Of a stretch of DNA of 64,000 bases, positions 17,005-24,561 are shown piece by piece (position 1 is the first letter of the stretch; each line of letters starts with the position of its first letter). The translations under genes and the position numbers were made by a program. A model generated the notes under the pieces. The model did no database searches and was not told where the DNA came from. It was given only the letters and a program-made list of their open reading frames with translations. The stretch comes from CAYFVU01 sp964594775 (GTDB lineage Bacteria > Spirochaetota > Spirochaetia > DSM-16054 > Sediminispirochaetaceae): the NCBI GenBank assembly GCA_964594775.1, contig CAZQNO010000004.1, forward strand, positions 16,556-80,555, in the 5' to 3' direction.

Positions 17005-17928
17005 TTAATCGCCGTAGCGCCGCTGCAGGGACACTTCCAAGCGGCGAACACCGGCGGAGCAGGCAAAGGTCAGTACGAAGTACATCAGGGTAATGGTGAT
17101 CCACACTTCGAAGGTGAGGTGGGTCGCCGCCATCAGTTCGAGTCCCTGAAAGGTGAGCTCGGGAACTGAAATGACTGAGACGATCGCCGAGTCCTTTATC
17201 GCGGAGATAAACTGTCCTGCCAGAGGGGGAAGGGTCTTGCGCCATGCCTGGGGCAGTATGACGTGTCGATACTTTCGGTAAGGGGCGAGACCCAGTGCAT
17301 AGGATGCTTCCCACTGTCCCTTGGGTATCGATTCTATTCCCGAACGAACGATCTCCGTTACGTAGGCGCCCTCATAGAGTCCGAGGGTGACTATGGCGGC
17401 GATAAATGCGGAAAAGCGGGAGGGCTCGGAAAAGAATAGACCGAGCATTCGACGCGCTCCCGGTCCAAAACGGGTGACGAATTCGTCGATCGCCAGGATT
17501 CCGGCGATCTGATCGGAGAAAAAGTAGTAAACGATGAAGATGAGCACCAGCGGAGGTAAATTCCGCACGATTCCCACGTAACTGCCTGTCAGCATCCTGC
17601 CGAAAAGCCCCTTTCCCGCCTTCAGCACACCCATGAGGGTGCCGATTACCGCGGCAAAGAGAGAAGACCACAGCGCGAGCTTTACGGTATAGAGGAAACC
17701 GATGAGCAGGAGATTGGGTATCGGACGGCCCTCCGGGCCTATCCTGAGGAGATAGCGGGGTACGACCGCCCAATTCCAATCGTAGCGGACTTGGGTTTCG
17801 ACCCGATAGAAAAAGTAGACCAGCAGACCCGCGATGATTGTCCCCACCGCCACATCGAGGGCGACTGCCTTCGATCGGCGGGAGGATGAGAAGAGATGAT
17901 ATTTTTCCTCGCGAAGAGGGTTCGACAC
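17005..17928 (-). CDS. Polar amino-acid ABC transporter permease (second permease)
   Basis: The GTG at 17928 is chosen because GAGG lies 4 bp upstream and only 8 bp separate it from the binding-protein stop; this gives 307 residues. The open frame reaches further into the binding-protein gene but that is not needed. Several transmembrane segments flank the HisM/GlnP-type EAA loop (LYEGAYVTEIVRSGIESIP, GQWEASYALGL, ILPQAWRKTLPPLAGQ). The family imports His, Gln, Glu, Arg or similar. With the other permease at 19674 it probably forms a heterodimeric channel. It is the last gene of the four-gene operon. Confidence 0.9.
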   Translation of the reverse strand: MSNPLREEKYHLFSSSRRSKAVALDVAVGTIIAGLLVYFFYRVETQVRYDWNWAVVPRYLLRIGPEGRPIPNLLLIGFLYTVKLALWSSLFAAVIGTLMGVLKAGKGLFGRMLTGSYVGIVRNLPPLVLIFIVYYFFSDQIAGILAIDEFVTRFGPGARRMLGLFFSEPSRFSAFIAAIVTLGLYEGAYVTEIVRSGIESIPKGQWEASYALGLAPYRKYRHVILPQAWRKTLPPLAGQFISAIKDSAIVSVISVPELTFQGLELMAATHLTFEVWITITLMYFVLTFACSAGVRRLEVSLQRRYGD

Positions 17929-17936
17929 CGGTCCTC

Positions 17937-18803
17937 TTATTTTATCCGGCCTTCCCAATCCCGGGATTCGAACCAGTAGGCCTTTCTCTCGGCCAGCCAG
18001 CCCTCCGACTCGACGACCCTGATCCACGAATTAAAATAGTTGAGGGTGTCGGGCTGTCCCTTTTGGAGGGCGAAGCCGATGGGCTCCTTGGTGAAGGTTC
18101 CCTTGATCGGAACGAAGAGGGTGTCGGGATTGTCTATCGCCTGAAAAGCCGGCAGGGGCGCCGAGGCGACCACGGCATGGGCCCGGCCGTTTTTCAATTC
18201 CTGAAGGGCCTGGCTCTCGTCGTCGAAGAGACGTAGTTCCGCCTTCGGCATGAACTTCTTCGCCGCGTCGGCGGCGGTGGTGCCGATACGGGCGGCAATA
18301 ACCACATCGGCGGAGTTGAAGTCGGCGAGCTCATCGAAACCGGCGGCCATTTCCTTGTGAGCGACGATGGACATGCCCGTGTAGTCGTAGGGGATGGAAA
18401 AGTTCACCTTTACCGCCCTGTCGGGGCGAATGCCCATACCGCCGATGATTACGTCGAACTTCCCCGTCAGCAGTGCGGGGATGATTCCCGACCACTTTGT
18501 AGGAACGAATTCGATTTCCACACCCATGTCTTCGGCCAGCCGGCGGGCCACGTCGATCTCGAAACCGATGAACTCGCCGTCCTTGTCCTTCATCGCCCAG
18601 GGAACGAAGGTCGACATGCCGACTCTAAGAACTCCCCGCCTGAGGATCTCGTCTACCAGGTCGGGCTGTTCTATCGGGCTGCCTGCCGCCGCTGCCTCCG
18701 CCGTTTTTGCATCGGACATACCGCCGCCGCAGCCGGCAAAGGCGAGCACCAGTATCGATATGAAAAGAAGAAGTGCCTTCTTTGCTGTGTCTCTTACCAT
18801 CAT
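17937..18803 (-). CDS. Amino-acid ABC transporter substrate-binding lipoprotein
   Basis: This 288-residue solute-binding protein of family 3 has a lipobox (LVLAFAGC, Cys at about 25). Its mature part starts LVDEILRRGVLRVGMSTFVPW and contains the family signatures GEFIGFEIDVARRLAEDMGV, WSGIIPALLTGKFDVIIGGM and AARIGTTAADAAKKF. It delivers a polar amino acid to the permeases on either side. Specificity is not readable by eye. A 56-bp space separates it from the upstream ATPase gene, so it may have extra regulation or an mRNA processing site. Confidence 0.92.
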   Translation of the reverse strand: MMVRDTAKKALLLFISILVLAFAGCGGGMSDAKTAEAAAAGSPIEQPDLVDEILRRGVLRVGMSTFVPWAMKDKDGEFIGFEIDVARRLAEDMGVEIEFVPTKWSGIIPALLTGKFDVIIGGMGIRPDRAVKVNFSIPYDYTGMSIVAHKEMAAGFDELADFNSADVVIAARIGTTAADAAKKFMPKAELRLFDDESQALQELKNGRAHAVVASAPLPAFQAIDNPDTLFVPIKGTFTKEPIGFALQKGQPDTLNYFNSWIRVVESEGWLAERKAYWFESRDWEGRIK

Positions 18804-18859
18804 TTTCCTCCTAATTCTAAAATTAATTCTCTTTATTATAGCACCAATTACCCCTGCGT

Positions 18860-19684
18860 TTAGAGGATCGTCGAGAGGAAGGCCTTCGTCCGTTCCTCCC
18901 TTGGAGAGGTAAAAAAACTCTCCACCTCTCCTCCCTCTACAAAGCGGCCCTCGTCGATAAAGAATATCCTGCTGCCGGCCTCCCGAGCGAAACCCATTTC
19001 ATGGGTCACCACCACCATCGTCATTCCTTCTCTGGCGAGGTAGCGCATCACATCGAGGACCTCGCCGATCATTTCGGGGTCAAGGGCGCTGGTGGCCTCA
19101 TCGAAAAGCATGACGGCGGGATTCATCGCCAGGGCTCGTGCTATGGCGACCCGCTGCTGCTGCCCTCCGGAGAGCTGTCCCGGCAGGGCGTCTATTTTTT
19201 CGTGGATTCCCACCCGTTTCAACAGGTTTTTAGTGGTCTCGTTGGCCTCTTCCAAACTCTTGCCCCTGACGTAGCGCTGGGCAAGATTGACGTTCTCCCG
19301 CACGCTCAAGTGGGGAAAAAGGTTGAAGGCCTGAAAGACCATGCCAACTTCCCGACGGATCTTATCTCTGTTGGCGCTGCTGCCGTCCAGCGGTGTACCG
19401 TCTATGATGATTTCACCGGCATCACTCGTTTCCAGTCCGTTGAGACAGCGCAGCAGGGTCGATTTGCCCGAGCCGCTCGGACCGATCAGTACAACCACTT
19501 CCCCGCGGTTTACCATGAGGTCTACGCCGTCGAGGGCCACGATTCCGCCTTGAAAGCTTTTTCGCAGTCCTTCGACCTTGATGATAGGCTCTTTCCGCAG
19601 TTTTTCGCTTCTTTCTATTTCGTGCGAAGGAGCGGGAGAGGTGTCTAGTGAGTTTTTCTTCTCTGAAGGGGCTTTAGATATCAT
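18860..19684 (-). CDS. Polar amino-acid ABC transporter ATPase
   Basis: The ATG at 19684 overlaps the permease end by 11 bp and gives 274 residues. An upstream in-frame extension merely shadows the permease. A short variable N-terminus precedes IIKVEGLRKSFQGGIVALDG. Walker A is GPSGSGKST, the signature is LSGGQQQRVAIARAL, Walker B is VMLFDEATSALD, and the switch is VVVTHEM. It belongs to the GlnQ/HisP group. It lies between the first permease and the binding protein. Confidence 0.93.
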   Translation of the reverse strand: MISKAPSEKKNSLDTSPAPSHEIERSEKLRKEPIIKVEGLRKSFQGGIVALDGVDLMVNRGEVVVLIGPSGSGKSTLLRCLNGLETSDAGEIIIDGTPLDGSSANRDKIRREVGMVFQAFNLFPHLSVRENVNLAQRYVRGKSLEEANETTKNLLKRVGIHEKIDALPGQLSGGQQQRVAIARALAMNPAVMLFDEATSALDPEMIGEVLDVMRYLAREGMTMVVVTHEMGFAREAGSRIFFIDEGRFVEGGEVESFFTSPREERTKAFLSTIL

Positions 19685-20516
19685 AGTCGAGGGCCGTATA
19701 CCTTTCCATGATCCGGACAAAGCCGGACAGGGTGAGGGTGAGAATGAGGTAGATCGCCGCAACGGTAAACCAGACTTCGAAGGCGAGGAAGGTTTCCGAG
19801 ACGACGATTTGACCATGCATCGTTAATTCGTATATCGAGATCGTGCTCACCAGGGCGCTGTCCTTTACCAGGGTAATCGCCTGACTGGTCAGCGGCGGCA
19901 GGGCGAGACGGAAGGCCTGGGGAAGGATGACCTTTTTATAGGCAATAGAACCGGAGAGGCCCAGACTGTAGGCGCTTTCCCACTGTTCTCTGGGTATCGA
20001 GACGATCCCCCCGCGGATCATCTCCGAAGCGTAGGCCCCCTCGAAAAGGCTGAGGGCGGCGACGGCGGAAACGAATGGCGAGAGGTTCAAGACCGGGGCC
20101 GCGACGAAGTAGATGAGAAAAATATGGATAAGAAGCGGCGTGTTGCGCACCACCTCCAGATAGACTCGAGCCGTCGTCCGGGCCAATGTCGACCTGGAGA
20201 GACGGAAGAAGGCGGTGACCATCCCGATTATCAGGGCAAAGAAGAGCCCATAGGCTGAAAGCCGGAGGGTCTGCACCAAGCCATGGAGCAATACACCGGG
20301 GATAAAGCCTTCCCCGCCCATCTTTCCGAGATAGCGGGGGACGCGAAACCACTGCCAGCGGTATTCGAGATTCTTTACTCCAAGGCTGAGGACGAAGATG
20401 AGCAGTCCGGCAAAGAGGAGAAACTTTAGCGTCTGCCAGACCCTCGTTCTGCGGATCTTTTCGAAGGCGCGAAGCACCTGTCGGGTCTGCCTGCGCAGCC
20501 CTTCATAGTTTTCCAT
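19674..20516 (-). CDS. Polar amino-acid ABC transporter permease (first permease)
   Basis: This 280-residue integral membrane protein has a first transmembrane segment at about 30-45 (FLLFAGLLIFVLSLGV) and about four more. It has the family loop LFEGAYASEMIRGGIVSIP, then REQWESAYSLGLS and VILPQAFRLALPPLTSQ. It is the first gene of the transporter operon (permease-ATPase-binding protein-permease). The two permeases share the same order of motifs, so the pore is likely a heterodimer from an old duplication. The ATG at 20516 faces the NYN gene across a 183-bp divergent region. Confidence 0.92.
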   Translation of the reverse strand: MENYEGLRRQTRQVLRAFEKIRRTRVWQTLKFLLFAGLLIFVLSLGVKNLEYRWQWFRVPRYLGKMGGEGFIPGVLLHGLVQTLRLSAYGLFFALIIGMVTAFFRLSRSTLARTTARVYLEVVRNTPLLIHIFLIYFVAAPVLNLSPFVSAVAALSLFEGAYASEMIRGGIVSIPREQWESAYSLGLSGSIAYKKVILPQAFRLALPPLTSQAITLVKDSALVSTISIYELTMHGQIVVSETFLAFEVWFTVAAIYLILTLTLSGFVRIMERYTALDYDI

Positions 20517-20699
20517 ATAAAACCTTAGCTATAGTGTAGTAAATTGGCGGGTCGGGGGCAAGCGAAAAAAACGTACCCCCAGCGTTTCTCGTTCATCGAG
20601 ATCACCGAGAGGCGTAGCAGTAGAGGCGGCTGGTGCTTTTAGAAAGTAAAGAAGAGTGCTACACTCTGCCCTGATAGGCGGCAAAAGGAGTAAAGAGAC

Positions 20700-21692
20700 G
20701 TGGAACAGCGAAGCACAGCGATACTGTGGGATGTAGAAAATGTGAATACGAGGAGCCTGAAGGCCCTCGTCGACGTGGTTGAAGAGTATGCCGGCAAGTT
20801 CGGCCGGCTTTCCGTTGCCTACGCCTTCGGCGATTGGACCCGCCGGGCCCTCAAGGGGGCCGATGAGATCCTCGGCCGCTCCTCATTTCAGCTCGTGCAT
20901 ATTCCCAAAGGGCGGAAGAACAGCGCCGACATTTCCATGGTTACCAGCGGCATGGAGCTCCTCTTTCTCTATCCCCACGTTACCACCTATATCCTCGTAA
21001 CGGGAGATTCGGATTTTCGCCCCCTTCTGATGAACATGCGCCGCCGAGGGGCCGAGACGGCAATCATCTGTGACGCAAGGAGTGCCAGCGAAGATCTTCT
21101 CGAGCTGGCGGATTATTATCAAGACTTTCGAGATCTGCTCCGGGCCGACGACGACATGGATTCTGCGGATCAGGAAGAAGACGAAGGGGAGGAGGCGAAA
21201 CTCACCAAGGAGCAGGCATTTTCCCTTCTCTCCGAGGCGGTTTCCATCATGAGGAGGAACGGCAAGAGGACGAACCTCGGCCCCACGAAGATTCGCATGC
21301 GTTTATTAAATGAGAACTTCGATGAGCGGGATTTCGGTTTCTCTTCGTGGAAGCGCTTTGTCCTGGCGGCAAAGGACCGGGGATATATCGTCGTGGAGAC
21401 GAAGGATTCGGACATGATACTCTCTGTTCCGGAGGGGCAGGAAAAGAAGGCCGAACGGCTCTCCGAGCCTATCGCCGGTTTCGTGAATGCGGTGGAAAAG
21501 GCCGGCGGCGGCGCGAATGGGCAGGGGGTTCCCTTTGCCGTGGTAGGTAAGGAGCTGAAGAGTCAGCGTATTAATTACCGCAGATACGGTTATAGAAACT
21601 TCAAGCGTCTGGCCGAAGCGGCGGAGAAGCGGGGTCTGGTGGAGCTGTGGAACCGGGACCTGGAGTGGTTCATTCGTCTTACCGAAGCCTGA
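20700..21692 (+). CDS. NYN-domain (LabA/MARF1-like) putative ribonuclease with C-terminal winged-helix repeats
   Basis: This 330-residue protein starts at a GTG with AAGGAG 10 bp upstream. The N-terminal NYN domain (about 5-155) has the PIN-like acidic residues: ILWDVENVN (Asp12), NSADISMVTSGMELLF, and YILVTGDSDFRPLL (about 97-110). The C-terminal half contains two winged-helix-like stretches reminiscent of OST-HTH/LOTUS domains: about 170-240 (LLSEAVSIMRRNGKRTNLG, SWKRFVLAAKDRGYI) and about 260-330 (YRRYGYRNFKRLAEAAEKRG). LOTUS-NYN proteins are suspected RNA-binding nucleases. The gene ends exactly where the convergent PLP-enzyme gene ends. Confidence 0.85.
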   Translation: MEQRSTAILWDVENVNTRSLKALVDVVEEYAGKFGRLSVAYAFGDWTRRALKGADEILGRSSFQLVHIPKGRKNSADISMVTSGMELLFLYPHVTTYILVTGDSDFRPLLMNMRRRGAETAIICDARSASEDLLELADYYQDFRDLLRADDDMDSADQEEDEGEEAKLTKEQAFSLLSEAVSIMRRNGKRTNLGPTKIRMRLLNENFDERDFGFSSWKRFVLAAKDRGYIVVETKDSDMILSVPEGQEKKAERLSEPIAGFVNAVEKAGGGANGQGVPFAVVGKELKSQRINYRRYGYRNFKRLAEAAEKRGLVELWNRDLEWFIRLTEA

Positions 21693-22910
21693 TTACTTCT
21701 TCCCCAGACGGATTTCAACGGCCTGGAGATTAGGGTCGACGGGCTCGGGCATCTTCACCGAACCGGTAACGGCCTTCATGTCCTTGAAACCGATTCCCGT
21801 GAGAAGGATCACTACCTCGGCATCTTTAGGAATACGTTCGGCATCGCGGCGAAAACCGGCCCAGGCGGCGGCTGCGGCGGGCTCTACGAAAACCCCCGCT
21901 TCGGCGGCGAGCTCGAGCTGGGCGGAAAAAATCTCCGAATCCTTCACCTCTACGGCCCAGCCTCCGCAGCTCTTGATGCTCTTTACGGCCGTCCTTCCGC
22001 AGGCCGGGGAGGCGACGGAGATCGAATCGGCCTTGGTGGAGGCCCGCTCGATGGTACGCATCTCTCCGCTTCGCCACGCGCCGGCAATGGCATTGCTCTT
22101 CTCTGATTGAACGGCGATGAGCTTTGGCAGTTCCTTGATGAGCCCGGCCCTCTGCAGGTCGGAGAATCCCTTGTGGATACCCGAATAGATGACTCCATCG
22201 CCGACGGGTATGTAGAGGTAGTCGGGTATCTTTCCTCCCAGCTCCTTGTACAACTCAATCGAGAGGCTCTTCTTTCCCTCAACGGTCATGGGGTTGAAAC
22301 CGGTGTTTCGGTTGATGCCGCCGTACTTGGCGGTATACTCGAGAGAGAGGGCGAAGGCGGTATCGTAGCTGCCCTTGACGGGCAGCACCTTGGTGCCGTA
22401 GAGGACCGACTGCAGCAGTTTATTCTCCGGTGCTGTTTCGGGAACGAAGAGGATGACCTCTAAACCGTAGGCTGCACCGGCACAGGCCATGGCAGAGCCG
22501 GCATTGCCGGTAGAGGCGACGGTGACGGTGTTCTCCCCATGGTGCAGGGCCTGAGCGGCAACGACTTGGCTGGCACGGTCCTTGTAGCTTCCCGAAGGAT
22601 TCATCCCGTCGTTTTTCAGCAGCAGCTGATCAAAGCCCGTCTTCTCTCGCAGACGCCGTGGGGCCACGAGGGGGGTGTCGCCGACCGGATAGGTGGCTTT
22701 ATGCGGAATGGGATAGGGGAGGAAGTCGTCCGGATCAAGCTCCGCGCGGCTTCCCAATTCCTTCAGGTAGTCGGAATCTATGACGATTTCGAGATTTCCC
22801 TTCTGCATTTCCCCAGGGGCTTCGCTGCCGCCACAGGCGGGGCAGCGGTAGGTGATTTCTCCCTTCGGATATTCTGCGCCGCAGTCCGTGCAGCGGTAGG
22901 TGAAGTACAT
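21693..22910 (-). CDS. Threonine synthase-like fold-type-II PLP enzyme with N-terminal zinc ribbon
   Basis: ATG 22910 (GGAG upstream) gives 405 residues. Two CxxC pairs at the N-terminus (CTDCGAEYPKGEITYRCPAC) form a rubredoxin-like ribbon. The PLP lysine lies in NPSGSYKDRAS (about 120) and the phosphate loop is STGNAGSAMACAGAA. True threonine synthases look alike, so the reaction cannot be fixed from motifs. The next gene upstream on the same strand (18-bp gap) is another fold-II PLP enzyme. Both diverge from the ygfK-ssnA-xdh operon, so a catabolic role, such as elimination of ammonia from a 2,3-diamino acid, is plausible. Housekeeping threonine synthesis is the main alternative. Confidence 0.85.
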   Translation of the reverse strand: MYFTYRCTDCGAEYPKGEITYRCPACGGSEAPGEMQKGNLEIVIDSDYLKELGSRAELDPDDFLPYPIPHKATYPVGDTPLVAPRRLREKTGFDQLLLKNDGMNPSGSYKDRASQVVAAQALHHGENTVTVASTGNAGSAMACAGAAYGLEVILFVPETAPENKLLQSVLYGTKVLPVKGSYDTAFALSLEYTAKYGGINRNTGFNPMTVEGKKSLSIELYKELGGKIPDYLYIPVGDGVIYSGIHKGFSDLQRAGLIKELPKLIAVQSEKSNAIAGAWRSGEMRTIERASTKADSISVASPACGRTAVKSIKSCGGWAVEVKDSEIFSAQLELAAEAGVFVEPAAAAAWAGFRRDAERIPKDAEVVILLTGIGFKDMKAVTGSVKMPEPVDPNLQAVEIRLGKK

Positions 22911-22927
22911 TTCTCCGTCTCTCTGCC

Positions 22928-24391
22928 TTAGAGACGCCCGATTTCTCTGTTGAAAGACTCGATGAGGCGGTCGATCTCGGGGCTTTGACTCTGGACGGCG
23001 GTCCAGTAATCCCGGTCGTACCACTGGGCGTTGAGCTCCTCTAAGGTTTTGCCCTGCTGTTCTATCCAGGTGTAATACTTGAGGTTGTGGATCCGCAGGC
23101 GCTCGTAATAACCGAGCTCCTGCATATTGTCGATGCCGATTCCCTTGAGAGACTTGCCGTAGACCATCGCCGCATCCTCGGCGCTGAGTTTACCGTTCTG
23201 CTCCTCCATCTCCCTGAGCCGGGACTGATAGAGTTCCATCGAATCGGTGAGGACCGTAACCACTGCCTCGTCCTCTTCGAGCTCGTAGTATTTGGCGAAT
23301 TTTATCGCCGCAATGACGTTCGCTATCCCGGATATACCGAGGAGATCGGCCTGCTCGATAAAGTCCGTCGGTACTCCCCGCTTCTTCATGAAGTCTTTGC
23401 CCGCTTCCTCGTTAAAGAGGCGCATCAGGTCCATCGAATCGTTGTCGTCGACGGCGATGATCATGTCGGTATTCTTCACGTTGTGGATCCACGGCACGTG
23501 CTTGTCGCCGATACCCTCGATTCTGTGGCCGCCGAAGCCGTTGCGCAGAAGGGTGGGGCACTGCAGGGCCTCGGCGGCGGCGAGGGCGATGTTCGGGTAG
23601 AGCTGCGTGAGCCGGTCTCCGGCTGCCAGTGTGCCGCCGGAACCGGTCGATGAGATATAGCCCCGCAGGCGTTCGGGAGCTATACCCTCCTGCCGAACGA
23701 ACTCATCTATTGCGCTTCCCGTTACCTCGTAGTGCCAGAGGTAGTTGCCGAACTGATCGAACTGGTTGAATATAACGATGTCGTCGCCGCGCTCGGCTTC
23801 GAGCTCGTGGCACTTGTCGAAGATCTCCTTTACGTTGCTCTCGCAGCCGGGAGTGGCGATCACCTCGCCGGCAACCTTCTTCAGCCATTCGAAGCGCTCC
23901 TGACTCATCTCCTCGGGGAGGATGGCGATCGAATCGCAGGAGAGGAGGTCCGAGTTGTAGGCGCCGCCCCGGCAGTAGTTGCCGGTGGAGGGCCACACGG
24001 CCTTTTGCGCGGTGGAATCGAAGTTTCCCGTTACCAATGAGGGGGCAAGGCAGCCGTAGGTTGCGCCGACCTTGTGGGCCCCCGTGGGAAACCACTTGCC
24101 CACGAGGACGAAGATCCGTGCCTTCGTACCGGTAATCTCCCGGGGAATTTCCATGTAATTGACGCCGCCGTAGGTGCCGCCGGATTTTTTTGGCTCGTTT
24201 TTCCAGGTAATGCGAAAAAGATTGAGGGCGTTTATATCCCAAAGTCCCACCTCTTTCAGCTTTTTCCGTATTTCATCGGGAATGAGGGAGGGGTCCTTCA
24301 TTTGCGCAAAGGTGGGGTAGATGATTCCCCGTTCTCTGCAGCGTTGGACGTTCTTCTTCTTTACCTCTTCGCGCATGGTCAAATCTATCAT
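22928..24391 (-). CDS. Cysteine-synthase-like PLP enzyme of the purine-catabolism island
   Basis: This 487-residue protein is longer than typical fold-II enzymes (320-400). The probable PLP lysine lies in GKWFPTGAHKVGATYGCL (about 97-114), with a phosphate-binding loop near STGNYCRGG (about 135-143) and a glycine-rich STGSGGTLAAGDRL at about 250. The C-terminal ~140 residues are an extension rich in aromatic and charged residues. No signal or membrane segment is present. AGGAGGGAAG precedes the ATG. It is the first gene of the minus-strand pair and is divergent from ygfK. The DAP ammonia-lyase YgeX of classic urate clusters has the same fold but different motifs. I propose, without proof, that this enzyme takes that step. 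Confidence 0.75.
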   Translation of the reverse strand: MIDLTMREEVKKKNVQRCRERGIIYPTFAQMKDPSLIPDEIRKKLKEVGLWDINALNLFRITWKNEPKKSGGTYGGVNYMEIPREITGTKARIFVLVGKWFPTGAHKVGATYGCLAPSLVTGNFDSTAQKAVWPSTGNYCRGGAYNSDLLSCDSIAILPEEMSQERFEWLKKVAGEVIATPGCESNVKEIFDKCHELEAERGDDIVIFNQFDQFGNYLWHYEVTGSAIDEFVRQEGIAPERLRGYISSTGSGGTLAAGDRLTQLYPNIALAAAEALQCPTLLRNGFGGHRIEGIGDKHVPWIHNVKNTDMIIAVDDNDSMDLMRLFNEEAGKDFMKKRGVPTDFIEQADLLGISGIANVIAAIKFAKYYELEEDEAVVTVLTDSMELYQSRLREMEEQNGKLSAEDAAMVYGKSLKGIGIDNMQELGYYERLRIHNLKYYTWIEQQGKTLEELNAQWYDRDYWTAVQSQSPEIDRLIESFNREIGRL

Positions 24392-24490
24392 TACTACTTC
24401 CCTCCTGCTTCCTCGTAGGTATGTCTGATTATCTTTTCGGTGTAATATATAATGAGGGTAAGGTCAAGCCGAAAAGCGGTATAAATGTTG

Positions 24491-24538
24491 CGAATTGTTG
24501 CATTCGTTTATTGACAAGCGACGGAGAGGCGGTAGAAT
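24491..24538 (+). promoter_or_regulatory. Sigma70-type promoter for the ygfK operon with an upstream CGAAT-N6-ATTCG inverted repeat
   Basis: TTGACA (24511-24516) and TAGAAT (24533-24538) are 16 bp apart, a good sigma70 promoter about 18 bp before AAGGAG and the ygfK ATG. Just upstream, CGAAT (24491-24495) and ATTCG (24502-24506) form an inverted repeat with 6 bp between, overlapping a TGTTGC direct repeat. It lies in the 170-bp divergent region shared with the PLP-enzyme genes, so one regulator could control both arms. The operator role is inferred. Confidence 0.6.
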
Positions 24539-24561
24539 GGAAAACGCGGTAAGGAGAAAAC

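Noticed and set aside
17930..18010. Minus-strand GGTTCGAATCCC, like a tRNA T-loop
   Set aside because: It encodes residues of the binding-protein C-terminus (YWFESRDWE), and no matching acceptor, D or anticodon stem can be formed around it.
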